Source: Hymenobacter nitidus
GTDB lineage: Bacteria; Bacteroidota; Bacteroidia; Cytophagales; Hymenobacteraceae
Reading direction: 5' to 3'
Assembly (NCBI RefSeq): GCF_020447315.1
Contig: NZ_JAJADQ010000003.1
Location: 186,001 to 250,000, forward strand
Length of the DNA: 64,000 nt
The notes beneath the pieces are model-generated. The model made no database searches. It was not told the DNA's origin and saw nothing but the letters and a program-made list of their open reading frames with translations. Shown piece after piece: positions 8,244 through 17,696 of the stretch. Position 1 is the first letter of the stretch; every line of letters starts with the position of its first letter. The position numbers and the translations under genes were made by a program.

Positions 8244-9476
8244 CTATTGGTTCAGCTCCAGACTGGCCAGAATGAAAGGGCCGGTACCTTTGGGGTCATT
8301 CACCCGAATCGGCTCCTTGATGTAATACTCGAAGCTGCCGTCCCGGTCGGCACTCAGGCCAGCTACCTCGCAGACTTGCAGCAGGTTCACTTCGCCGTCG
8401 GGCTTCACTTCCACCAGCTGCCCGGTAATGCCCGCGTAGCCTTTCTCGGCCGCCGCACGGTAGGTTTTGGGCAAATAGCCCCGGTTGGCCCCTTTGGCCA
8501 GGGCGTACACGAACATGCTCGACGCCGAGGCTTCCAGGTAGTTGCCGGGCTTGTCTGCCTTGTCCATTACCTGATACCACAGGCCCGATTTGGGGTCTTG
8601 GTACTTGACCACGGCCACGGCGAGGCGGTCCAGAATCTGGAGCAGCTCCTTGCGCTGCGGGTGCTTGGCGGGAAAATGGTCGAGCACGTCGACCAGGGCC
8701 ATGCCGTACCAGCCCATGGCCCGGCCCCAGACGTTGGGCGAGGCGCCGGTTTGCGGGTTGGCCCATTTCTGCTGCCGGCTTTCATCCCAGCCGTGGTAGA
8801 GCAGGCCGGTCTGGGGGTTGCGCAGGTGCTTTTCCATCAGGATAAACTGCCGGGCTACCTCATCGAAAGCGGCGGGCTCGTTGAACGTGGCCGCGTACTG
8901 GGCCAGAAAAGGACTGGCCATGTAGGCCCCGTCGAGCCACATTTGCTGGGTGTATTTGAGTTTGTGCCAGTAGCCGCCCTCACTGGTGCGGGGCTGTTTG
9001 CGGAGCTGTTCGCGCAGCTGGTCGAGGGCCTTACGGTACTTCTCGTCCTTGGTCTGGGCGTAGAGGTTAAACAGCACCTTGCCCGAGTTGAGGTTGTCGA
9101 GGTTGAAGTCCTCAAACTTGTAGGTTTTGATAGTCCCCTGGGCGTCAATCATCTTGTCGCCGTAGCGCTGAATGTAAGCCAGATACTGCGGGTCCCTGGT
9201 CTGGCGCCACACCTGCTCCAGGGCGTAGATAATCAGCCCCTGCGTGTAGCCCCAGGTGTCTTTCTGCGTAGCATCGGCCATCCACGGGCTGCGCTTCAGT
9301 ACCGACTGCAGCATGCGCTCCGACCATTTTGCCGGGACCGGCGCGGGCGGCACCGCGCCCGCCACAGTCTGCGCACCGCCTGGCACTGCCACCGACGCAC
9401 TGACGCAGCCGCTGCCCATCCCAAAAGTCAGGGACAACGCCAGCAGACCGGTCCGGTATGTGTTTGATCTTAGCAT
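8244..9476 (-). CDS. GH105 unsaturated rhamnogalacturonyl hydrolase
   Basis: (alpha/alpha)6-barrel protein of the YteR/YesR type that hydrolyses delta-4,5-unsaturated uronic acid from the non-reducing end of lyase products. The expected active-site motif is QQMWLDGAYM with Asp182, followed by a conserved NVWGRAMGWYGMALVDVL helix. The start was placed at MLRSNTYRTG. An in-frame start 11 codons upstream exists but would spoil the export signal. A possible lipobox (GSGC, Cys24) suggests surface or periplasmic anchoring. It would act downstream of the PL1 lyases encoded elsewhere in this locus. Confidence 0.85.
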   Translation of the reverse strand: MLRSNTYRTGLLALSLTFGMGSGCVSASVAVPGGAQTVAGAVPPAPVPAKWSERMLQSVLKRSPWMADATQKDTWGYTQGLIIYALEQVWRQTRDPQYLAYIQRYGDKMIDAQGTIKTYKFEDFNLDNLNSGKVLFNLYAQTKDEKYRKALDQLREQLRKQPRTSEGGYWHKLKYTQQMWLDGAYMASPFLAQYAATFNEPAAFDEVARQFILMEKHLRNPQTGLLYHGWDESRQQKWANPQTGASPNVWGRAMGWYGMALVDVLDHFPAKHPQRKELLQILDRLAVAVVKYQDPKSGLWYQVMDKADKPGNYLEASASSMFVYALAKGANRGYLPKTYRAAAEKGYAGITGQLVEVKPDGEVNLLQVCEVAGLSADRDGSFEYYIKEPIRVNDPKGTGPFILASLELNQ

Positions 9477-9523
9477 CGTTAGTCTTTCTATCTTTTGAAA
9501 GCTCGTCAAATAGTATTTTTTCG

Positions 9524-9617
9524 GTCATGCTGAGCTTGTCGAAGCATCTCTACCGCTTCGTTGCAGTACCGAATGATTAGCACTGTGGTAGAGATGCTTC
9601 GGCAAGCTCAGCATGAC
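9524..9617. repeat. GTCATGCTGAGC palindromic element, copy at 9.5 kb
   Basis: Arms 9524-9554 and 9587-9617 are complementary at 30 of 31 positions (GTCATGCTGAGCTTGTCGAA onward), with a 32-nt spacer. It lies between two co-directional genes. This repeat-unit class is common in Bacteroidota intergenic regions (general knowledge). Further copies or fragments are at 5.5, 22.1 and possibly 1.1 and 43.1 kb. Confidence 0.9.
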
Positions 9618-9639
9618 GTTCTTGGGTGGTCGTTCAGAC

Positions 9640-12402
9640 TCATTTCACCACGAAAGCATAGTTCCCCGAGCCGACTTCAAACACGGCCCTCTCCCCTTCC
9701 ATGCGCAAAAACTTCACGCCCGGCGCATTGGCGGCCTTCTTGCCGCCTTCCTGCACCCGCTCGGCATCCTTAGCCGGAATATAGACCAGCGCCTTGGTAT
9801 TACCGGGCACGGTAATATTCCAGGTGAAACGCTTCGGCTCCTGCTTCCAGCTGCTCTTGATCAGGCCGCGCACCGACTGGTAGGAAGCCGAAACCGAAGT
9901 CAGGCCGGCGGTGGGCGTGGGTTTCATTTCCAGGCGCTGGAAGCCCGGCGCGTCGGGGGCGGATTTGATGCCGGCCAGGTTTTCGTACTGCCAGATCAGC
10001 AGGTCGCCGAGCAGCATCACGTGGTTCTGCGAGTTCATGGCCGGATCGGCGGTGTTGCCGTTCCACAGCTCCCAGATGGTCGTGGCCCCGTTGGCGGCCA
10101 TGTAGCCCCAGCTGGGGTAGTCGCGGTTTGAGGCCAGGCGCAGGGCCACGTCGGGGCGGCCGCGCTGGGTAAGGCCGCGCATCAGCCACTGTGTCCCGAT
10201 GACGCCGGTGCTGATGTGGCCTTTGTTCTCCACCATGATTTTGTCAACGATGTTCTGAAAGACCTTGGCCTCGGCTTCCGGCGGCACCATGCCGTAGGAC
10301 AAGGGCAGCAGGTTGGCCGTTACGGTATTGTTCGAGTACTGGCAGCTTTCGGGGTTCAGGAATTTCTGGTTGAAAGCCGTTTTCAGCGCGGCCATCTGCT
10401 GGGTGTACTCGTCGGCGTCCTTGGTCTTGCCCAGCGTGCCGGCAAAGCCACGCATCAAATCCAGCATATGATAATAGGTGCTGCTGGCAATGAGTACGCC
10501 GTCGGTGTTGCGGGCGGGGTCTTTGGAGTGGATGAGCTTCTCCGACTCCGGCGGCACGCACCAGTCGCCGTACTTGTCCTTGGTCACGAGGCCGTTTTCG
10601 GAGTAGTTCTGGCCCATATACACCAGCCAGCGGCGCATGGAGTCGTAGTGGCGGGCCAGCACCTGCTCGTCGCCGTACTGGTGGTAGAGCATGTCGGCCA
10701 CGGTGAGGTAGGTGCCGGGCCAGGTCACGTTGTCGCCGTAGTAGCGCCAGAAGGCGGGGGCCACGTCGGGGATGCTGCCGTCGGCTTTCTGGGCCTGCTC
10801 GATGTCGCGCAGCCACTTGGCGTAGAGGCGGGAGTTGTCGAACACGAAACTCTCGCCGTAGGCCCCGGTGGTCCGGTCGCCGAGCCAGGGCTGCCGCTCG
10901 TTGCGCTGCGGGCAGTCCACGGGCATGCCCTTGTAGTTGCTGCGGATGCCCCAGTAGGCGTTGCGGTACACCTGATTGATGGTCGCATCGGAGGTGGTCA
11001 GCGCGCCGGTGGTCTGCATGTCGTCGTACACCACGCGGCCGTCGAAATCGGCCAGGGTGGGCGCCGGGCCGGGCCAGCCGCTAATTTCCACGTAGCGGAA
11101 GCCGTGGTAGACGAAGCGCGGCTCCCAGGTTTCGGGCCCGCCGCCTTTTAAGGTGTACACGTCGGTTACGCGGGCGTCGCGCAGGTTGCGCACGTACAGC
11201 TCGCCGCTGGGCTGCAGGGTTTCGGCGAAGCGCAAGGTCACCTGGTCGCCGGCCTTGCCCTGCACGCGCAGGCGCAGCCAGCCGGCCAGGTTCTGGCCCA
11301 GGTCGAGGATGTACTTGCCGCCGGCCAGGGGCTTGATGGCCACGGGCTTGAGCGTTTCCATCACCTTCATGTTCTCGTTCATCTGCGCCTCGTAGGTGCC
11401 GCCGGGCTCCTGCACCAGCTCGGCCTTGAGCCAGCTTTTGGCGTCGAAGCCGGCGGTGGCCCAGCCGCTCATTTCCTTGGTGGCGTCGTATTCCTCGCCG
11501 TCGTACTCGTTGTTGGTGCGGATGGGGCCGTCGGCGGTGCCCTGCCAGGTGTCGTCGGTCTTGACGATGTCGCGCGAGCCGTCGGCGTAGGTCACCTCAA
11601 GCTGCATGAGCAGCTTTGGGTAGCCGAAGGTCTTGATTTTGTAGGGCTTGTAGCGCTGCCGCATGGCGTAGAAGCGGCCGTTGCCCAGGGTCACGCCCAC
11701 CGCGTTGGGGCCGGCTTTCAGCAGGCCGGTCACGTCGTAGGTGTTGTACTTCACGCCCTGGCCGTAGTCGGTGGGGCCGGGGGCCAGCACCTGCTCCCCT
11801 ACCCGCTGCCCGTTCAGGTGCAGCTCGTACAGGCCCAGCCCGATGATGTAGGCCGTGGCCTGGCGGATGGGCTTGTCGGCCTTGAATTCCTTGCGGAAGT
11901 AGCGGGCCGAGAGGCGGGCGTGGCTTTCCTCCTTGTCCCAGGCAAAGGCGCGGTCGAAGCCGATCCAGCGGCCTTTCCAGTCGAGGTAGTTGAGCAGGCC
12001 CATGCTCCAGCTGCCGGGCGCGCTCCAGGCCGTGGCGCCCTGGCTGGTCCAGGTGCGCACCTTCCAGTAGCAGCGGGTGCGACTGCGCAGCGGCTGCCCG
12101 CCATAGCGCACGTGCACCGACTGCGCCGAGCTGACCTGGCCGGAGTTCCACAGGTCGCCTTCGTCGGCGGCCAGCTTTTCGGGCGAAGAGGCCACCAGCA
12201 CCTGGTAGGCGGTTTGCTCCAGGCCGCGGGCCGGACCGCTCAGCTCCCAGCTCAGGCGCGGGGCGGTGGCGTCGATGCCTTCGGGGTTGGTGAGCAACTC
12301 GCAGCGCAGGCGCCGCAGCTGCACGGCCGCGGGCTTGTCGGTGCGGAAGGCCGTGAGCAGCAGGGCGGTGAGAAGCGAAGAAAGTATAATGCGAAGGTTC
12401 AT
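9640..12402 (-). CDS. GH78 alpha-L-rhamnosidase (multidomain)
   Basis: A 920-residue enzyme of classical GH78 architecture. It has a signal peptide from MNLRIILSSLLTALL, a fibronectin-like module (RRLRCELLTNPEGIDATAPR), rhamnosidase N and concanavalin-like domains, a six-hairpin catalytic domain and a C-terminal beta domain. The catalytic signature VDCPQRNERQPWLGD is clear, with ADGSIPDVAPAFWRYYGD after it. It removes terminal alpha-L-rhamnose from RG-I or RG-II fragments. The start was moved to the ATG at 12402 because the 11 upstream codons are not signal-like. A foreign AT-rich gene lies directly upstream, so its original promoter or operon link may have been changed. Confidence 0.9.
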   Translation of the reverse strand: MNLRIILSSLLTALLLTAFRTDKPAAVQLRRLRCELLTNPEGIDATAPRLSWELSGPARGLEQTAYQVLVASSPEKLAADEGDLWNSGQVSSAQSVHVRYGGQPLRSRTRCYWKVRTWTSQGATAWSAPGSWSMGLLNYLDWKGRWIGFDRAFAWDKEESHARLSARYFRKEFKADKPIRQATAYIIGLGLYELHLNGQRVGEQVLAPGPTDYGQGVKYNTYDVTGLLKAGPNAVGVTLGNGRFYAMRQRYKPYKIKTFGYPKLLMQLEVTYADGSRDIVKTDDTWQGTADGPIRTNNEYDGEEYDATKEMSGWATAGFDAKSWLKAELVQEPGGTYEAQMNENMKVMETLKPVAIKPLAGGKYILDLGQNLAGWLRLRVQGKAGDQVTLRFAETLQPSGELYVRNLRDARVTDVYTLKGGGPETWEPRFVYHGFRYVEISGWPGPAPTLADFDGRVVYDDMQTTGALTTSDATINQVYRNAYWGIRSNYKGMPVDCPQRNERQPWLGDRTTGAYGESFVFDNSRLYAKWLRDIEQAQKADGSIPDVAPAFWRYYGDNVTWPGTYLTVADMLYHQYGDEQVLARHYDSMRRWLVYMGQNYSENGLVTKDKYGDWCVPPESEKLIHSKDPARNTDGVLIASSTYYHMLDLMRGFAGTLGKTKDADEYTQQMAALKTAFNQKFLNPESCQYSNNTVTANLLPLSYGMVPPEAEAKVFQNIVDKIMVENKGHISTGVIGTQWLMRGLTQRGRPDVALRLASNRDYPSWGYMAANGATTIWELWNGNTADPAMNSQNHVMLLGDLLIWQYENLAGIKSAPDAPGFQRLEMKPTPTAGLTSVSASYQSVRGLIKSSWKQEPKRFTWNITVPGNTKALVYIPAKDAERVQEGGKKAANAPGVKFLRMEGERAVFEVGSGNYAFVVK

Positions 12403-12627
12403 GGGGTAGGCCAGGCCCCGCGGCCCCCGCGCCAACTGAGGCGAGGGGAAGCCGGCCGATGGGCCGGCCGGGGCCGCGGGGTTGTGCTGGGCACTTTTGG
12501 CGCTACATAGTTCGCCAATTTCCCCGGGCCATCATTCTACGATCTTAGCAGAAAGCTTTAGGATTTGGGCATGAGTGGGGAAGATTACAGAGAAATCATC
12601 AATGGTCAAATTATTACACCTTACAAA

Positions 12628-14772
12628 TCAATCATCCATTAGCTCAGATTCTTCTTTTACAACCTTAATTCCATGTTTTTTCAAAAATTCATCGGTTTTT
12701 ATATCTATTTCTTCAAATCGCTCAATCTTTTCAAGATTAATAGATTCAATAACCTCAGTCTTGAATATATCTATATCACGTTTGAATTCCCAATTCTGCA
12801 TCTCAGGTGCAGCATAAGCAATAACTCTGTCTATTATTCGAGCCCCGACTGCAAGAGTTTTTTCACTAAAGGTTGCAAATGAATGAACAAGCGAAATCAA
12901 TCTAGCTTCTCCAAGAGGCTTAGTAACTTCAGCAAAATCCAAAAATTTAATTGGATTAGCAATCCAACCTTGAAACAGCTTACTCTTTGAAACAGAAATC
13001 ATAGCAGTATCATACGTAAGCACAATCCAATGCTCATGATTATTGATAATCCTGTCATTAACAAATTGCAAAGCATAAATGTCATGACTAATTAAATTGT
13101 GCTTTTTATCAATACCTAATTCACTCAGATGATATGTATATTCCATTTCGAAATCTTTACAATCACCTGGATTATAAAACGGCACATCAATAAATTGAAC
13201 TTTAGATCTACCAAGTATTGATTGTATATCAATCATTATTGCTCTAACCCAACTCTTTATATCACTTCGTTCAGTTATGATATTCGCGCTAAACGAAGAC
13301 AAATAATCCATAAAACTATTAGGCACTTTTGCGCCCTTGCTTTTAAGAGCAAAATAATTAGCAACAAAAGCATTTGAAGAGTACGCTAATTCATCTTCAC
13401 TAAACTCAAGTCCATTATATTTTCTAGCCCTGAGCAAATGCCCAGCACATTCACTAATGTAGAAATAGGGAATATACAAACCAACACCAAGCTCAAGCGC
13501 TTGACCAAGGCTTTTAATACTTAAATCAAAATATCTGTTAACTGAACCTTTATACAAACTAGAGCATATATATGGTATGGCAATAGTAGGTTCAACGAGG
13601 ATTTTAAAATCAGACCAACGATTTGCACCTAAAGCTTTTGCTGAACTTATTGGATTGGAACCTTCTAATGCTAAATAAATCGAAGCACGTGCAATTTTAT
13701 TAATTAAGGGATGATTCGAAGCATTATCCAATAGCTTTTCCACGACTTTGGAAACATCCTTGTATTTTATCTTTTTCTCCTTAACTAAAAAGTCCCTTAG
13801 TTTATCTTCACCATTCTGCGCTATCTGAAATAATGGATTTGACACTATACTAGCTTTGGCTTCCTTCAAAGCATTCAGCTGATCATAAACAGATATATTA
13901 GCAATCCATAGTGCAACTTTTTTTGAATCATCCTCTGTCCAAGCACAATCAAAATCATTAACCATTAAATCAACTTGAGATGAAGATATACTTGCTAGTT
14001 CTACAGAATATACATCCTTTCTTAACTGAAGTTCTTTCTGCGAACTTGGGTGCAGTTCAACACAACCGTCTGTTGATCTAACAAGCTTACTTTTCCCAAA
14101 CAAAGCACCTATACGCCTCTTAATTGCATCTAATTTTGCATCATTTAATCCAAGAAATTCTTTTACCTTTACAACAAGCGAATCCTCATTATATCTTTCT
14201 TTACCAGAAAGAACAAAGAGAATAGTATCGTCATAAATATTATTTTTCATTTTCATTGCATCATCAGATAATAGAGTATACGAATGCAACGCCATTTCCT
14301 TGTAATCATATGAAGGCGTATAATCTCTTGGAAGTGGATAATTACTTTCATCTAATAACCTATTAAGCAAACCTGACTCCAATATTAAGCCAGCAATATT
14401 TCTTGGCGACAAGCAGACGGCTTGAATACCTAGGGCACTTGATATATCATTTTCAATAATTCTTGTTTCAATTTCAGTCAAATTATATGTGGCAAAAAAA
14501 TAGTATCTCTGAACACCCAACTTTTCTATCGCCTTTTTAGCATCTCTATATGCTTTATTTTGAATATCCGTTTTTTGAGTTGTTATCTGGTAACCAACAT
14601 TTAGCCTTTCTCCAGATGACAGAAAAGAAGAAAAATCAGTGCCTCCATCACTTTTTCCATCAACATTAATTGCATTGAGACCAAAAACATCTTTAAGTAC
14701 GATTTTGCATGCATTATCGAAATAGATTTTCCCCATTCCAGCTACATGGTTAGTTAACGTTTCGATATCCAT
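12628..14772 (-). CDS. Unknown AT-rich protein, restriction-endonuclease-like N-terminus; possible defence nuclease
   Basis: A 714-residue protein with no export signal, so probably cytoplasmic. Sampled lines are only about a third GC, against more than 60% in every flanking gene, and codons are AT-rich, indicating recent transfer. The N-terminus resembles a PD-(D/E)XK/Mrr-like fold: helical start, SDGGTDF with Asp46, then a strand NVGYQITTQ (Gln62-x-Thr64) and YYFFATYNLTEIE. The usual catalytic Lys is not obvious, so activity is uncertain. The C-terminal third has a PIN-like pattern of Asp residues (FIDVPF, SHDIYALQF, VLTYDTAM, about residues 527-590). No Walker A is seen. The start at MDIETL was preferred because the alternative ATG 18 codons upstream overlaps a promoter-like TATGTTTG. 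No known family is confidently assigned. Confidence 0.75.
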   Translation of the reverse strand: MDIETLTNHVAGMGKIYFDNACKIVLKDVFGLNAINVDGKSDGGTDFSSFLSSGERLNVGYQITTQKTDIQNKAYRDAKKAIEKLGVQRYYFFATYNLTEIETRIIENDISSALGIQAVCLSPRNIAGLILESGLLNRLLDESNYPLPRDYTPSYDYKEMALHSYTLLSDDAMKMKNNIYDDTILFVLSGKERYNEDSLVVKVKEFLGLNDAKLDAIKRRIGALFGKSKLVRSTDGCVELHPSSQKELQLRKDVYSVELASISSSQVDLMVNDFDCAWTEDDSKKVALWIANISVYDQLNALKEAKASIVSNPLFQIAQNGEDKLRDFLVKEKKIKYKDVSKVVEKLLDNASNHPLINKIARASIYLALEGSNPISSAKALGANRWSDFKILVEPTIAIPYICSSLYKGSVNRYFDLSIKSLGQALELGVGLYIPYFYISECAGHLLRARKYNGLEFSEDELAYSSNAFVANYFALKSKGAKVPNSFMDYLSSFSANIITERSDIKSWVRAIMIDIQSILGRSKVQFIDVPFYNPGDCKDFEMEYTYHLSELGIDKKHNLISHDIYALQFVNDRIINNHEHWIVLTYDTAMISVSKSKLFQGWIANPIKFLDFAEVTKPLGEARLISLVHSFATFSEKTLAVGARIIDRVIAYAAPEMQNWEFKRDIDIFKTEVIESINLEKIERFEEIDIKTDEFLKKHGIKVVKEESELMDD

Positions 14773-14819
14773 TGTCTTAAGTTTTTTAAGGTTGTTTTGT
14801 CGGGAGTTTTTGTATCCCA

Positions 14820-14827
14820 CAAACATA
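14820..14827 (-). promoter_or_regulatory. Putative -7 element of the AT-rich gene
   Basis: TATGTTTG on the minus strand matches the Bacteroidota -7 consensus TAnnTTTG exactly. It lies about 47 nt before the chosen ATG and 20 nt past the stop of the GH2 gene. No convincing -33 TTG is seen, as that stretch is the end of the GH2 gene. This would give the inserted gene its own promoter. Confidence 0.45.
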
Positions 14828-14846
14828 GCTTTTCAAACTCTATTTC

Positions 14847-17687
14847 CTACCGCCGCCCGACGGCTCCAACCGCCGCCTGCTGGCCGGAGAAATCGAAGTA
14901 CAGGGTCATTTCCTTGGCGTACGAGGGGTCTTTGCCGTAGTCGTAGTACATGTTGGTTTTGCCCATCGGGCCCATGTTCTCGGCTTTCTGCGACTTGGTG
15001 CCAATGGCCGAAATGCCGTGCATAAAGGAGAGCTGGCCGCCGGGGAAGGCCGGGGCCGTGTTATAAGGTGTGGCCGAGAAGCGCGGCGTGAACAGGCGCA
15101 GGTACACGTCTTCCTGGTCGCAGACGATTGTGAGGGGCTGGCCGGTGGTCTGCAGGGTGAGCCAGTAGAAATTGGAGTAGTAGCCCTTGAACTCGGGGTA
15201 CTCGGGGCCGCGGGTGCCTTCCATTTCGCCGGTGCTGGTGTTGTTGTAGGCCTTGGTCCACACGCCCAGGTTGGTGCCCTTCAGGCGGTCTTTCCAGACG
15301 CGGTAGGGCCCGTCGCCGCGCCACTGAATGCCTTTGACTTCCTTTTCGGGGTAATTGAAGTTGAGGCCGGCCAGCTGGAAGTCGTAGTCTTTGGGGAAGT
15401 ACTTGGCAGTCAGCTTCACCCAGCCCGAGGGGTACACCGTCCACTGCAGCGACTGGTAGCGGCTCTGCTTGCCGAACTTGGCTTCGATGACCACGTTGGC
15501 GCCGTCCTGGCGCTGGCTCAGGCCCTCGAAGGCGGTTTCGCCCTCGGCCAGCACGGGGCCGTTGGAAAGCGGGATGAGGCCCTTGGCGTTGCGCACCTGG
15601 CGCAGCAGACCGGAGCGGCGGCTGAATGTCAGCTCCACGCCGTTGGCGGCTACGGAGTAGAGCGAGTCGGTTTCGGTGAGCTTGGCGGCGCCGGGTGCTT
15701 CGAGGCGCACGAGCTGCTGGGCCACGGCGCCGGGGCGGGCAATGGGCCAGCTCCAGGTGTAGATTTCGCGGCCGTCGGGGTACTGGGCGGTGATGTAGAG
15801 CACGTCGAATCCTTGCCACTTCGAGGGCATTTCGAGGCGCAGGGTGCCGTAGGTGCCGCCGGGCGCGATGCTGGGCACGGTGAGGGTGCCGGTTTGGGTG
15901 GCGAGGGTGGCGGCTTTGGCGCCGGGACCGGGCAGCTGGGCGAGCTTCCAGGTGAACTTACACTGGTTCAGATCGGTGAAGTGGAAGCGGTTTTGCACGC
16001 GGAAGGTGCCGTCGAAGGTCGGGGTGATTTCGCGGCGCTCGAAGAACACGGGGCTCCAGACTTCCTTGATGGTGAAGAAGCTGCCCTCCTTTTCGCGGTA
16101 AGGGCCGAGGATGCCGTCGGCGCCGTGGTTGCCGTCGGTGTCGAGGATGCCGCCCTTGTCGGTGCGCACCACGCCGGCGTCGGAGAAGTCCCAGAGGAAG
16201 CCGCCGGCCGAGCGCGGGTGGGCCCACATCTGCTCCCAGTAGTCTTCGAGGCCGGCGCCGTGGCCGCCGTCGTAGAGGCCGTGCAGGAACTCGGTGGGAA
16301 ACACCACGTTGTGGCCCTGCAGGTGGGTGCCGTTGCCGTAGTCGTAGTTGATGTAGTGCTGGGTATCGGTGCCGCGGAACACCTGCCAGGCGTGGATAAC
16401 AGGGCGCTGCTGCAGGTCCATGCGGTCGAGCACCGGGTCGAGGTCGAAGTTGTGGCCGCCCTCGTTGCCGTTCACCCACACCACGATGCTGGGGTGGTTT
16501 TCATCCTTGCGCACCATCTCTTCGGTGAGCTTGGTGCCGGTGGGCGTGTCGTAGTTGCCGTGCCAGCCGGCAATTTCGTCGAGCACCATCAGGCCCAGCG
16601 AGTCGCAGGCGGCCAGGAAATGGTCGTCGGGCGGGTAGTGGGCCATGCGCACCGAGTTCATGTTCATCTCGCGCATCAGGTTCACGTCGATGATGCTCAG
16701 CGCCTTGCTGGTGACGCGGCCCGAGGTGGGCCAGAACGAGTGGCGGTTGACGCCCTTGAACTTGACTTTGACGCCGTTGAGATACATGCCGTCCCGCTCG
16801 CGCACTTCCATGGTGCGGAAGCCGATGCGCTTATCCACGGTGTGCACTGGCTGCCCGCCCTTGCGCAGGGCGAAGGCCACGCGGTAGAGGTTGGGCGTTT
16901 CGGGCGTCCAGAGCCGGGCCTGGCTCAGCGAGGTTTGCAGGCGGGTGGTGGCGGCCCCGCCGGTTACGGCCGCGCGGAACTCGGCGCCGGCCTTCTGCCC
17001 GTCGAGGGTGTAGAGCTGGGCCACGACTTCGTCGGCCCCGCTGCCCTGGGTGTACACGTCGGCGCGCAGGGAGCCGTCGGCCTTGGCATCCACGGCTACG
17101 CGGCTGATGTGGGTGGCGGGCAGGGCCTCCAGGAACACCGGGCGGAAGATGCCGCCGAACAGCCAGAAGTCGCCGCGCCGCTCGGCGTCGTTGACCGACT
17201 CGTTGGCCGAGTGCTTGGCCACGGTGGCTTCGAGCAGGTTGGTTTTGCCCGGCTTGAGCAGCCGGGTAATGTCGTACTTGAAGCGGTAGTAGGAGCCCTG
17301 GTGCACTGGCCCGGCCGACTGCCCGTTGATGCGTACTTCGGTGTCGGTCATCGCGCCGTCGAAGACAATGTTCACGGTCTTGCCGTCCCAGTTTTTGGGC
17401 ACCTTGAACTCGTACTGGTACTGGCCCACTTCCTTGCCGCGGGCGGTGTCCTTGGCGTGGCCGTAGTTGTACTTGCCGAAGCCCTGCAGCTCCCAGTTGG
17501 ACGGCACCGGGATGGTGGTCCACTTGCCCGCCTTGCGGCCGGCCGAGCAGTGGAACTTCCACTTGACCGTGTGGTCTTTGTCGGTACCGGAGAGGTACTG
17601 GATTTGCGTCTGCTGGGCTTGTGAGGCCAGGGGCAGCAGCGTCAGCAGTACTGCGGCAAGGCGGGACACGAGGGAAGTAGTGGGCAT
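14847..17687 (-). CDS. GH2 beta-galactosidase-type glycosidase
   Basis: A 946-residue secreted enzyme with a signal peptide (to about residue 24), a jelly-roll sugar-binding domain (YQYEFKVPKNWDGKTVNIVF, GVYINGQ-like loop), an Ig-like domain, a TIM barrel and a long C-terminal beta-sandwich region. The acid/base Glu409 lies in VVWVNGNEGG. Glu466 in VVFPTEFLHG is the candidate nucleophile. GH2 exo-activity could be beta-galactosidase, beta-glucuronidase or alpha-L-arabinopyranosidase; pectin context leaves all open. It is preceded by a palindromic repeat and followed by the foreign AT-rich gene 75 nt downstream. Confidence 0.85.
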   Translation of the reverse strand: MPTTSLVSRLAAVLLTLLPLASQAQQTQIQYLSGTDKDHTVKWKFHCSAGRKAGKWTTIPVPSNWELQGFGKYNYGHAKDTARGKEVGQYQYEFKVPKNWDGKTVNIVFDGAMTDTEVRINGQSAGPVHQGSYYRFKYDITRLLKPGKTNLLEATVAKHSANESVNDAERRGDFWLFGGIFRPVFLEALPATHISRVAVDAKADGSLRADVYTQGSGADEVVAQLYTLDGQKAGAEFRAAVTGGAATTRLQTSLSQARLWTPETPNLYRVAFALRKGGQPVHTVDKRIGFRTMEVRERDGMYLNGVKVKFKGVNRHSFWPTSGRVTSKALSIIDVNLMREMNMNSVRMAHYPPDDHFLAACDSLGLMVLDEIAGWHGNYDTPTGTKLTEEMVRKDENHPSIVVWVNGNEGGHNFDLDPVLDRMDLQQRPVIHAWQVFRGTDTQHYINYDYGNGTHLQGHNVVFPTEFLHGLYDGGHGAGLEDYWEQMWAHPRSAGGFLWDFSDAGVVRTDKGGILDTDGNHGADGILGPYREKEGSFFTIKEVWSPVFFERREITPTFDGTFRVQNRFHFTDLNQCKFTWKLAQLPGPGAKAATLATQTGTLTVPSIAPGGTYGTLRLEMPSKWQGFDVLYITAQYPDGREIYTWSWPIARPGAVAQQLVRLEAPGAAKLTETDSLYSVAANGVELTFSRRSGLLRQVRNAKGLIPLSNGPVLAEGETAFEGLSQRQDGANVVIEAKFGKQSRYQSLQWTVYPSGWVKLTAKYFPKDYDFQLAGLNFNYPEKEVKGIQWRGDGPYRVWKDRLKGTNLGVWTKAYNNTSTGEMEGTRGPEYPEFKGYYSNFYWLTLQTTGQPLTIVCDQEDVYLRLFTPRFSATPYNTAPAFPGGQLSFMHGISAIGTKSQKAENMGPMGKTNMYYDYGKDPSYAKEMTLYFDFSGQQAAVGAVGRR

Positions 17688-17696
17688 GGCAGAGGT

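Noticed and set aside
12526..12560. Possible AraC-type operator upstream of the large GH78 (CCATCATTCTACGATCTTAGCA)
   Set aside because: The half-site similarity is weak, the spacing is about 19 rather than 21 bp, and there is no -7 box 22 bp away.
13990..14110. Walker A motif (GALFGKS) in the AT-rich protein
   Set aside because: It has three rather than four residues between Gly and Gly-Lys and no following Walker B, so an NTPase domain is not supported.
12500..14860. Transposon ends or target-site duplication around the AT-rich gene
   Set aside because: Only a short shared AGCTTT occurs at both margins, too short to be significant; no transposase, integrase, or inverted repeat pair was found.
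15018..17624. A long open frame (868 codons) on the plus strand
   Set aside because: It is exactly antisense to the GH2 gene and consists of Ala/Gly/Val/His-rich low-complexity sequence typical of the reverse frame of high-GC genes; no domain is visible.
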